Below are positions 37,522 through 47,289 of a stretch of DNA of 64,000 nt, piece by piece; position 1 is the stretch's first letter; every line of letters begins with the position of its first letter. A program made the position numbers and the translations under genes. The stretch covers positions 14,814,693 through 14,878,692 of the forward strand of contig NC_086257.1 in assembly GCF_021018805.1 (NCBI RefSeq). The letters are read 5' to 3'. Source of the DNA: Prinia subflava (lineage: Eukaryota > Chordata > Aves > Passeriformes > Cisticolidae). Below the pieces are notes generated by a model. The model searched no databases. It saw nothing but the letters and a program-made list of their open reading frames with translations, and was not told the origin of the DNA.

Positions 37522-40500
37522 CCACGTGGCCCCTCTTGCAGAGCAGACCCCTGGACACAGGGTTCCTGCTGAAGAAGCACGTGTGCCAGCTGATAATGAC
37601 CAGCATCACGACAGTATTTCAGCATTCACTGCTAAATGGTTCTGCCTGGAAAATTGCCTCGAAAATGTGTTTCAGGATGTGCCAGATAGTCTCATGCTAG
37701 TTTCTCAGCCAAAACCTCCCATGTGGTGTCCAATGTGATATCAGTAACTCAAAGGCAGGGGAAAATGAAGCCTCTATTTGCTTTCAAGCAATTTATTCTC
37801 CTTTTGTCTTTTTACATCCAGCAGCTAAGTAAATTACAGGCATGAATGTACTAAGGGCTTTTAATTTTTTCACTCTAGTTTCTTAGCCCCTGGCAACCGA
37901 GTAACAACAAAAAAAAAGAGATATAATGAAAAAGTACTAAAGCCTAACTATAATTTTTAATGATTAAAATCACATATGATTTTAACTAATTAAAAGTAAG
38001 AGGACCTGTTGGAGCACAAAGAAACAGCAGCAGGCTTCAGAGTTCAAGTAGCTGTAATCAGCTTCAATTTCACATTAGAAATGAAAAGAGAAAAATTTCT
38101 GCTGGTGATGACTTTGTATTTCTGGTATTCTTCATCTTTCTCTTTTTTCAAGGTGCTTTTAATTTTATCAGCTTTAGCCTTAATTCTGCTTTTCTGTTTC
38201 TGAGCTCTCGAGGGTTATCCAGCCCTTTGAACTGATTTCTGCCATGCTGTGTGTGAGGTACGGTGGTATCTGGAGAGATTGAGATGGAAGATCTCTTAAA
38301 CTCTTTTTCGAGGAGAGCTGCAGCACACAGAAGTTCATGGGTATTTGGGAAGTCATAAAGCTCAGAATTATCTCATGTCCTAATGTCCAAGTCAGAAATA
38401 AGAGAAGCCCAGCTATCATTTGTTTCTCAGGTGCAGGAGGTCTTAAAAATGTAATTCTGAGCTCTAAATTCTCATACAACAAAGCAACTGCTAGGCTTAC
38501 CCATATCCTGGTATTTTGGCACCTTTTTTTTAGGATCCAGCCAAAGTTTCAAAGACAAAACTCAGCTTGGAAGAGGAAAGGAAATAGCCACTTCTATAAA
38601 TTCTTTCAGCTTCTCCCTGCCCCACCACAACACATCTCTCAGTAAATCACTGCACACCGATTTCTGTATTTAATGGGGAGAGTGGAGCCAGCACCAAAGT
38701 CATCAGCACACACAGAAGGTTTGCTGGAAATTCTCAAAGTGCAAGGATTCCAGAGCAAGAAATCTCCTGCCTCAGTCCTTCCAGATAAGCTTAATATTTC
38801 AATTGTTACAGTATTTATTTCAGGTATTCATTATAAGGTTGGAACAGCTGAGTTTGGACAAATCACAGCAATTTCTCACAAGACTTCTATGTTGGGACTT
38901 TGGGTAAAGTTTTGACTTCCATGATTACATGAACACCTGTATTGAATTCAGTTTTCTGTAGTTCTCAGCATGAGATATGCACATGTAGGAGAAATCTCTT
39001 ATGCATAACCTAGAGGAAATTCCTTTTCCTTTATCTTCCTGCCAGGCAGAGGCCTTCACCGTCCCTGTTCTCTGCTGGATTTCCCCTACTGACACCCCAA
39101 GGCAAACAACAAGGCTCCCTGGACCCTCCAACACGACGAGGTGGCTGCAGTTGCCTGGTGTCAGAGGGGTGACCTCTGCAGCCCGGCTCCTGGGAGGATG
39201 CAGCAGAACAATGCCATCCTTGTTGGCGTTCACTGCAATCCCTGTGCTCAGCCCCTGCCTCCCCCTGAGCAGCACTTCCCCCCACGGGCTCACAAAGAGC
39301 CCCATTCATCAGGGACCAGCAACTGGTTAGAGTCCTTCTGAAAGACAGCAGGACGTGCCAGCTCTGCCAGGGCTTGCTTTAAAATGTTCATCCTTCCTCG
39401 CTTGCTCGAGCCTAAGGCCACCTTGGCTGACTCCTGTGCATGTGGAGGGGTTTGAGGCTCTAAGGACCTCAAAAGGTGTTGGAGGGTTGTTCCATGGGGT
39501 GGGGAAGGGGCTCCCTGGGTCAGAAAGTCCTGTTGAAGTGGTTACATCTTGTGTGGGAGCTCACTGACTTGTGTCCCAGGAGCTGCTTGGTTTCATGCCC
39601 ACACTCCTCCCACGGACAAGCTGCTGCTCAACCTTGCTGCTCTGGATGGGGTGAACCTTCATTGCATTTCCAGCCTCAATTTATTCATGGTTGGTTTGCT
39701 CTCATTTGTTCCCGTGCCAGCACTGGCCATTAGCTTTAAAAGCTCTCCCCAGTGCTGGATTTAGTCATCTCAGTGTGTGTGCAGGGAACGAGCAGCTCCT
39801 TGTGGCTTCCATTTACAGAGGATGAGACTGAAGCTGCTTTAGTTCTCCCATTGCAGAGAGGAAATGCTCAGTCCTCCCCATTGCTCTGCTCTTCCCTGGG
39901 GCTGTAAACTGAATTTGCCTGCTGCGTCAGGCCAGGAGGGATGGTGGCAGCCTGGCTGAGCCTTGATGCCAAGGATGTAGCTGCAAAAGCAAAGACTGAG
40001 GTGGTCGTGGTGGTGCAGTCAAGTCAGGAGAGGAGAGATCCCAGTGGCCTTGAACTGGAGCAAGAGTTGATTGTGGTGGTGATGTGAAAACACTGGAGCA
40101 TTAAAAAGTGAACACCTGCTTAACCCTTGGCAGTTGACCTTAATGTAGAGAGTGGGACTGCCCTGATGTTCCTTGTCTCCCTCCCACATCTCTTTGTTCT
40201 CCACTCTGTCCCATGTCCCACCTCTTCTGCTGCCACTCTCCTTTTTCTCTTTCTGAGTCTTTAACAGTTTTATTCTGGACTATTCTGGGAGGCTGGTCCG
40301 AACCTAGAAAGGTGATTGCTTTCCCAAAAGTCACCCCCAGAAACCACCAAATGCTCTGAAGGCAGCCTAGGAAGATCTTGAAACAAGTTTAAGCTGCTAG
40401 CTGTGCTTACAGGCTGCCAGGTGTTTTATCTGGGCTTCTGTTTGCCTGTGAATTGCCTCCCACTCTTACCAAAATCCAGAAGTCCCCAGGATGTTCCCTG

Positions 40501-43500
40501 AAATTTTGGCTCAATCTAAAAGCATGCCTGAAATTAATTATATGACACCCAGTGAAACATAGGCCATCACTTCTAGTACACACAAATACAATTTGGAGCC
40601 CATTACCTGAAATTCAGACCCCTGACACAACCCTGGCCCTCTCAGACTTGACAAGGTAAATCAGCTGCTCCCAAATTCCTCCTGTCTTCCCGTCTTGCCT
40701 TCCCTTTCATGAAACCCAGCAATAGTCAGCCCCCAGTGGAGGTGGTTTCTGTGGCAACTCTAAAAGACCCTTTGGGTGATCCTAGAACTGCACATCTTCC
40801 CACTGAAAGGACCAGGCACTTTAAGGAAAGCAGTAATGGACAATCATAAATCGCTGTACGTTTCAGTAGCTCCCGTTGCTGCCTGGGAGATGCATTTGTC
40901 ACCTAGCAACGACATAAGGTGATGAGGAAATAACAGCATGTTAATCTAATGGCCACGAGTTAACATCTATCAGGGAGCAGCCTCCCAAGTGCACCAATGA
41001 GGTGAATATAATTGAGGAGGAAAGAGACACCAAACTTTTTATGCAGTAAGTAGAGGAGGAGTGAGCAGTAAGTAGAGGAGGAGTGAGCAGAGGTTACCTG
41101 CATGTGTGTGTGCAAGTATGTGTGCATGTATCTGCTCATGGGAGAATGACAAAAACCTGGAGAAATCCCTCAGGCTGGAGCTAGCCCTCAGACACAGCTG
41201 TCCAGAAGATGGGTCTCAGCTTTCAGAACCCAAAGGCAGCAGTACCACAGCACGAGGGTCCCACCCCACCCTAAATTTCAGTGCAAAACTCCTCTGGGTT
41301 ATTGGTGTCCAGTCCTGACTGTCTTAGAGCAAGTGCTGAGGCTCTTTATGACATTCATGTGTTCCAGCTGCTCAGCTGATCATGGGCAGGGAGAGTTTTC
41401 CTGCTGAACAGCAGCTCTTCTCAGTATTGGAATCACTCCTGAAGCAAAAGACAGGGATATCCAGGGACCCCCTTCAAGCCAACTCTCTCTCCTCTTGACA
41501 TCATTACAGGGAGCACAGGATCCAACCAGCAGAAAACATCAAAGTTGGCCTCAAGGCCAGGAGCTGAGCAGTGACAGAATTCAATCCTTTCACTTTTCCT
41601 CTGGAAATAGATCCAGAACAGAGGGTACATGCTATTTTTCAGAACCCGGAGCTCATTGAGGTACCTGCCCCCTGAAATACTGAGGCTGTTCCATTTGGTG
41701 GCTCTAAATTGAAAGTACCCTGGGTGCTGACATGAGGGAAGTAATTGTGAGAGGAAGAAAACTGAAATTAGTTCAATGATGGATGACCTCATTGAAGCCT
41801 GAAATTGTAAGAGTCACACAGTTTCCAGCAAGGCTGTGCACAACTTTAAACTGCAGGAGCTTTTTCTTTAAGAAAACAGCTAAGAAATTGGTTTGGCAAT
41901 TTACTGTTGGGCAGCACTGGAAAGGATTGTTCTGAAGCAGGACAGCATGTTCAGACCATTTGTATTGTGTAGCACACACACTTAGCACCATCATGAGAGA
42001 TGTTTCTCAGCAGGCATCATTTCAGGGGCTCACCTTTTATTAGTGCTGAGCTGAAAGTAAACATTAGAGAGCACCAGGGCTCCGCCTGGGCTTATGCAAA
42101 ACTTGAACATTAAATGACAAACCTGTGTTGTGCATTTATATCACAGTTGGTTAGACTTCTTGACCTTTCAGCTGAAGCAAAGCCACAGAGGTACATCCCA
42201 AGAGCAGCTGGGCTTTGTCAATCATTACAGAAGTAATGGCATCCCAACATAATGCTTAACTCTGGAGTGACGACTAAACATATTCATGGCAACACCCTTT
42301 GTGTTAAAATCTGGAAGAACCACAGTTAATGGTGCATTTCAGCCACGGGCTGTAAACTTCAGTGACAACCTATTACTGACTGCTGAACAAACTGGGGTTG
42401 TCCCTTCTGAGGGGATCAGAGCTATGGTGCAAACCATCTTCCACCCCTGTTTAACCACATCACCTGGACAGCTCCATAGGAATTGAATGTGCAGTGAAAT
42501 TTTGTGTCCCTTGTAAGAAGCATTGGGGCTTTTTCAGCTGCATTTTCCTGGCAAATGCTGACAGCTGCATAACACCAGTACTGGTGGTGGCTGTCTCAGG
42601 CTGGGAAGGATTTCCTTCATCCTTGGTGCAGGTTTGAGGTGGTAGGCACAGTGCACAGGGCATGCTTAGAGCTGCCTCTGCTTTTTCTGTAATGCCAATA
42701 TTCCATCTGAAGTCAGCATGCTGTGAAAGTGTGACCCCACTGCACGGACACCAGTGGCTTTTTATTTGTAGCAGGTCCTGTTAAATGCACCTGTGGGTTA
42801 ATATGGAACTAAACTTCAGCAGCAGGAATTTGTGAACAGCTATGAAAATACTGAAACAACTGCAAGGTGCTGACCTTAAACCAGTGTTCCTTTAACTCCT
42901 GGTAGCTGTTTGTGTCCCAAATTTGGTCCCTGGCTAGCGGTGACTTCTGAGGCACAGGAAGCCATTGGGTAATGTGTTCTCTGGCTGCAGAGAAGTTTTA
43001 AAAGCACCAAATCACAGAGGGTAAAACACTGCTGCAAACAAAGCCCTTCCAATGTTTCTTCCATTAACAATGCGGAGACCTGGAGCTTTGTGTTTAACTT
43101 CATGGATCACAGCAGGAACTGGAGTTCTGTGTTTAACCTTCTTCCAGGTAACCAAACCCTTCACTGGCATCAGGCTGATTTTAGGGATTTTGTGGGGGGA
43201 AGAGTCCAACTTTTATAGAATTTAGTCATCAGCTTTATTATTATTATTGTTGTTGTTGTTGTTATTTTGTGAAAGATTTTTTCTGAGGACCTAATGAATT
43301 TGGGGAATAGTTAATGCTCACAAAAATTCCAATTAATCCAGAGAAAACATTCGTGCCTTTGTCCTTTATTCTGTCTGTGGCTATTGAAATGGAAGAGCTT
43401 GGGGCTTCAGCAGCACGGGTGGGTGTTTGGCTGCTCTGACAGATTCCTGCCTCAGAGCAGATACACTTTGCTGCAGTTTAACTACTCTAAGGTGGCTCTG

Positions 43501-46500
43501 CTGAGCTGGTTTGAAGGATGATAAAAGAGAGTCCAGAGGTTGTCATTCAGCCATGAAGAATACTCAGGATACATGTAATCAAAGCAATCAGCTATCTGCT
43601 TTTGACTTGTTATTTAATAATCGGTTGAAGTGCAAAAAAAACCCAAAAGAATTAAAATATTCTGCACCAGGGTGCATGTGTGACATGGCAACTTAGCTCA
43701 GTTTTTAAAGGACACATCTGGAAGAGTTGAAGCTTCTCTCTTTTTCTCTATTCTTCCTCATTTGGGTTTCAGCCTCTCGTGAAATTTCACAGATAATGCT
43801 TTATATGAAAGACTTACTATACCTGAAGACATCTGGTGAAGCTAGGGGCTGAAAGACAGTGTGTGCACAGGATCAGACATATTATAGAGATTTGGGGGAG
43901 GATTTCTTGCTGTTTACAGTGACTTGAGCTTTGAATAACAAAAAGAACCTGTTAATTAGAGATTTAAAATGAGATCTTTCAGTTATGCACATTTGATAAA
44001 AAATTCTAATTCGGAAAAGAGCCTTCCAGTTTGACTCAAAAACCTCTAAGTTTTTTGGATATATGCATAGGGAAATCCAAAGTAATTATTTACAAATTAC
44101 ATTCTAATAGTTTTTCCTGAGAAATAAATCTAAATTCCTCTATCTTGTTCATTCTGCTTTCCACTGTTATCACAATCCTGTACCTGATCTGAATTTTTTG
44201 TAGCACTATTGGGCAACTGTAATAACACACCTAACACCAGTCAGCCAAAAAAATCTATTGAATTGGATTCAATTATACTGATGAACTGCTCTGGTTACTT
44301 TTTGCACAGATAATATGAAACTGAGGCTAAGATCAACAAGGCTTGCAAAAATAAACTGGCTTGAGCTGAGAGTAGAAAATATACCTGAAAAACAAGTTTC
44401 AGGTTCACATATTTGCAATACCTGAAACCTGACTCTGGGAATGATGCACCACTACTATCTGAAAACAGGAAAATGCTGGGTAGAGCACACTTCTGGTCAA
44501 AACTGCTCCAATTTGCTGCTACATTCACAATTAGTTCCCCAAAACACAGAACAAGCATTTGGTTATGGGGCATTTTCAGCAGTTATTTCTGAACAGCAGA
44601 CACCAGTGCAGTAAGCAGGTCTCAGACTCAAGCTGATGTTTCCCCGCTCTTGTCTTTCCCTCTTTCACATCAAAAGGAATGCTTTCTCCTTGGCCTAGCT
44701 TTCATCTGCAAGCTATTGAATTTAGTGAGCTCTTGGTGAGGTTCTCTGCTGGTTTCAATTTGAGCTGGCTCAAAGCTGAGACCCACAGAGGCAGATCCCT
44801 AAGGAGAGGTCTGGTTTCAACCCTGCAGGACCAGCACTTGTACAGCTCTTCCTCTCCAGCTTCCCACTCTAGGAACAGTAATTAGACTGGTAAATTGTAA
44901 AAAGCAAAACATACCTGCCCTCTCTGATTTTGTGTGTGTTTTCAGTCAGCAGACTCTGGGTCGGACTGTGAGCTTGGTGAGAGGTGAGTGTGGCTTCATT
45001 CTCCCACCCGTGGCTGCCCCACCCCAGGCTCTTTCAGGGGTGCTGAGCTCCTGCCTGGCACACCAGCACAGCAGAGGAATGAGCACTTCCAGGAAAAGGC
45101 CATTTAGGGTTGGGGCTTTTTCAAAAGAGGAAATGGAGGCTGTCAACCCTTTGGATTTTCAGCAAAAACACTGGTGGCAGATGCCAGTGTTGAAAGGCAA
45201 ACAAGTGGCAGTCTGCTTCTTGCATCATCTGCGTTGCTCCCATCCACACAGAGAAATTTTTAATGGGCTCCCTTCATGGAAGAAAACTTCTCAATCTTCT
45301 GCTTACTGATGGTGCTTGACTTTGTGTTGGTAGATGTGCTGGGGTGGGTACAGCAGGCCCCTCATGCCAGACTGGAAGTCCTTTTTATTCTTCCCTTTTT
45401 AGGTGCGTTGGACAGAGGGATGAAAACTTCAGCAGCTGGTATGTGTGGTAAGTTTCAGATCTGCTTTAAGGGGAAAAACTGGCAAATAATATTGTTTGAT
45501 GGATATATGGAGAGAAAGGCATTAAGAAAGACTGATAGCTAGAGAGCATTGCTCCTGGGCTGTCCCTGTGTTCTGTCTTTACAAACTAATGGAAATCATT
45601 TATCCATATCCTTCTCACTGTACGCTGACAACTGAGCTGGGAAAAGACGATGGATGAGTTCAGGGAGAAATGTTTGAATTTCCAGCCAGCACTCGCTGCT
45701 GAGCACTCAGGAGCAAGACATTGGTTTCTGGAGACTTTGATCGTGTCCAGCGTGCTGGTGAGGAAACCGCAGCATTGAATGGCTATTTGCAGAAGATGTT
45801 AATGAATATGTTAATTTGAAGACGAGCAGCCATCTGTCGGTGCTGCCCGCAGATGGTGCCGGTGCTGTTCCTCCCCTGCTCTCTCCTTAGGTTGCCGGTG
45901 CTGTTTTTCCTGGCCGTGCTCGTGTCCTGCGGGATCTGCTGCTGCCTGCAGTGCTGGCTGAAGCGGCGGGGCTGCCTCCCCCGGCGCACCCTGGCTGTCT
46001 TTGCCCTCAGCAGCTCAGATGCCTTTTGTGGTTAGTCCTGTCCCTGCTGCAAGGTCCTGCTGGCCCTGCTGGCCTTCCTGTGGTCTATCCATAACCCAGT
46101 AGAAAGCAGTGGGAGCTGGGGGCAGCCAGGGGCTGTGTTGGTGGGGAACAGAGGGGTGCCCAGCTCTGGCATCCTGGGGACATGTCCAGACCATGGACAG
46201 GGGGGCTGAAGCCACATCCACCTTTCACTGAGCCATACCCTGGTGCTGTCCCTGTGTGTCCGTGTGTCCTAAAGGTGCCTGGCTGGGGCTTGGCCAGGAT
46301 AACACTGGAAGTGTGTGGGACTTTCTCCTCAGTGCCAGGCCACTCAGCAGCCACAGGCTCTGGGGTCAGGCAGACCTTTCCAGCATGTGTCCCTCATTTC
46401 TCACTCAGGCAAAGCTGCCTAACTTGAGCCACCCCAGTAGACAGCTCAACTGGCTAACACACCCAGGGGTCTGTCAAAAGATTCTCCTGGTGGGTGCTGT

Positions 46501-47098
46501 TCATTGTGGCAGCCACCCTCGACATTCACCCAGGAGCACCCAGATTCTGAGGACTGGGCTATAATAACTGTGTAGCATCCAGAATTGACCTGGACTATGG
46601 CCAGCAGCATCAGCAGGCTGAGCCAGACAACATCCCTCCAAGAAAAATAAAGCTAATCCTGTCATTAGGCTAAGCCCTTCCTGGAGGACATATTACCTGC
46701 TTTCTGGGTGGTCACAGACAGTGTCTCCAGAGGGAGGACCTACCCCAAACCCACCCAAATTCCTCTGTCCCAACTTCTTGTATCTGGAATTTGTGGTGAA
46801 TGACTTTGTGATGCCATCCTTCAAAAATTACATCCATGCCTTTCTTGTTTCCAAGTGGTTTGGCAGCTCCTCCTGGGCTCACCCCTCTCACTCCCACACT
46901 TGCCCTTCATGCCTGTCTGCTCTACATTGTGACTTTGCTTTTTCCCCAGCTACTGAAGCACCTCCATGCCCATTCTCTGGATCCCTGAACCCCTGCATGA
47001 CTGCAGAGATTTCCTCCTCTCCTGCCCCATGCTTCAGCCTTGGGGGAACTGAATTGCCTCCCTCTTATGAGGATGTTATGAAGGAAAACAAGCTCTAG
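36754..47098 (+). CDS. TMEM207: TMEM207, transmembrane protein 207 (five coding exons)
   Basis: A small single-pass membrane protein of uncertain cellular role. The exons are 36,754-36,817, 44,950-44,983, 45,403-45,447, 45,891-46,030 and 46,950-47,098. All junctions are GT-AG and the phases (1, 2, 2, 1) join without a stop, giving 143 residues against 146 in human as I recall. Residues 1-21 are a signal peptide. A short acidic, Cys-containing ectodomain follows (about 22-47), then SSWYVW, a transmembrane helix at about 49-70 ending CCCLQCWLKRR, and a cytosolic tail with RRTLAVFA. The tail contains LPPSY (130-134), a PPxY ligand for WW domains such as NEDD4-type ubiquitin ligases. The CLQCWL(K/R)R and RRT(L/M)AVFA blocks and the PPxY tail match the mammalian family. 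The gene is convergent with CLDN16, as in mammals. It appears intact. Confidence 0.93.
37481..37520. repeat. (TGTCCC)6 hexamer microsatellite
   Basis: Six perfect TGTCCC units followed by TGTG. The repeat creates false RD- or PVPV-type repeats in translated frames. It is likely length-variable. Confidence 0.97.
40898..40910 (+). promoter_or_regulatory. RFX X-box motif
   Basis: GTCACCTAGCAAC fits the RFX consensus GTNRCC-N(0-3)-RGYAAC exactly, with a one-base spacer. A half-site-like CGTTGCTGCC lies 24 bases upstream, at about 40,874. Surrounding sequence (about 40,840-41,000) is compact, with several CpGs, and could be an enhancer. Binding is inferred from the motif only. Confidence 0.5.
41043..41086. 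repeat. 22-bp perfect tandem duplication
   Basis: Two exact copies of a 22-mer beginning GCAGTAAGTAGAGG. Each copy carries a CAG/GTAAGT-like donor motif. No exon uses it that I can see. Confidence 0.95.
43235..43265. repeat. (ATT)n/(GTT)n compound microsatellite
   Basis: A run of TTA/TTG triplets: about four TTA then six TTG units, then TTA. Confidence 0.9.
44950..44983 (+). CDS. TMEM207: TMEM207 exon 2 (34 nt)
   Basis: A very short exon encoding residues 22-33 (ADSGSDCELGE plus a split Arg), part of the acidic ectodomain and aligned with the human CEEDEM region. The acceptor is the second AG of cagtcag. Using the first AG would bring an in-frame TGA. The donor, GAGAG then gtgagtg, is strong and in phase 2. 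Confidence 0.78.
44984..45402 (+). other. TMEM207 intron 2
   Basis: A 419-base intron with a strong gtgagt donor and a ctttttattcttcccttttttag acceptor region (pyrimidine-rich). No other feature was seen. Confidence 0.75.
45403..45447 (+). CDS. TMEM207: TMEM207 exon 3 (45 nt)
   Basis: Encodes CVGQRDENFSSWYV plus a split Trp48, matching the human block CVNYND...GWYIW just outside the membrane helix. The acceptor is preceded by a long T-rich tract. The donor is TG followed by gtaagt, in phase 2. Confidence 0.87.
45448..45890 (+). other. TMEM207 intron 3
   Basis: A 443-base intron. Its last ~55 bases repeat a GGTGCTG phrase also present at the start of exon 4. The acceptor is ctgctctctccttag. 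Confidence 0.75.
45891..46030 (+). CDS. TMEM207: TMEM207 exon 4: transmembrane helix
   Basis: Encodes residues 49-94: the helix LPVLFFLAVLVSCGICCC, the juxtamembrane LQCWLKRR cluster (a positive-inside signal, so the C-terminus is cytosolic) and RRTLAVFA. The GC-rich codons contrast with the AT-richer introns. The donor gttagt is weaker than its neighbours. Confidence 0.93.
46031..46949 (+). other. TMEM207 intron 4
   Basis: A 919-base intron with acceptor ttgctttttccccag. Open frames inside it run on into exon 5 by chance. No further exon is needed for the frame. Confidence 0.75.
46950..47098 (+). CDS. TMEM207: TMEM207 exon 5: cytosolic tail and stop
   Basis: Encodes residues 96-143 after split Ala95, starting TEAP (human TEAA) and ending ELPPSYEDVMKENKL with TAG. 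The PPSY motif replaces the human PPPY and still fits PPxY. Confidence 0.92.
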
Positions 47099-47260
47099 AC
47101 ACCACATGCTGACTTTCTGTGATTCTACTTGGTTCATCAGAGATCTTCCATCATGTTAAAGGAGTGTGAGATAAAGTCAGCCCTTTCCACAGGCTGGCCG
47201 AGAGACTGAAAAGCAGCACATATTTCATCTGAACCTGAAAGACAAGACTAAATGCAACAG

Positions 47261-47266
47261 AATAAA
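47261..47266 (+). terminator. TMEM207 polyadenylation signal
   Basis: A canonical AATAAA 163 bases after the stop codon. It is the first on this strand after the gene, so the 3' UTR would be about 180-190 nt. Confidence 0.6.
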
Positions 47267-47289
47267 TGGCAAAAGTATGTGTCAAATCT

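Larger units (their letters stand above)
36818..44949 (+). other. TMEM207 intron 1
   Basis: An 8.1 kb intron. It holds the hexamer repeat at 37,481-37,520, an open frame on the minus strand at 38,925-39,305 that I cannot identify, an RFX-type X-box at 40,898-40,910, a 22-bp duplication at 41,043-41,086 and an ATT/GTT repeat at 43,235-43,265. Nothing else looks like a gene. Confidence 0.6.

Noticed and set aside
39806..39850. MIR-like phrase (TTTACAGAGGATGAGACTGAAG)
   Set aside because: Only about 25 bases resemble the MIR consensus and the flanks do not continue it.
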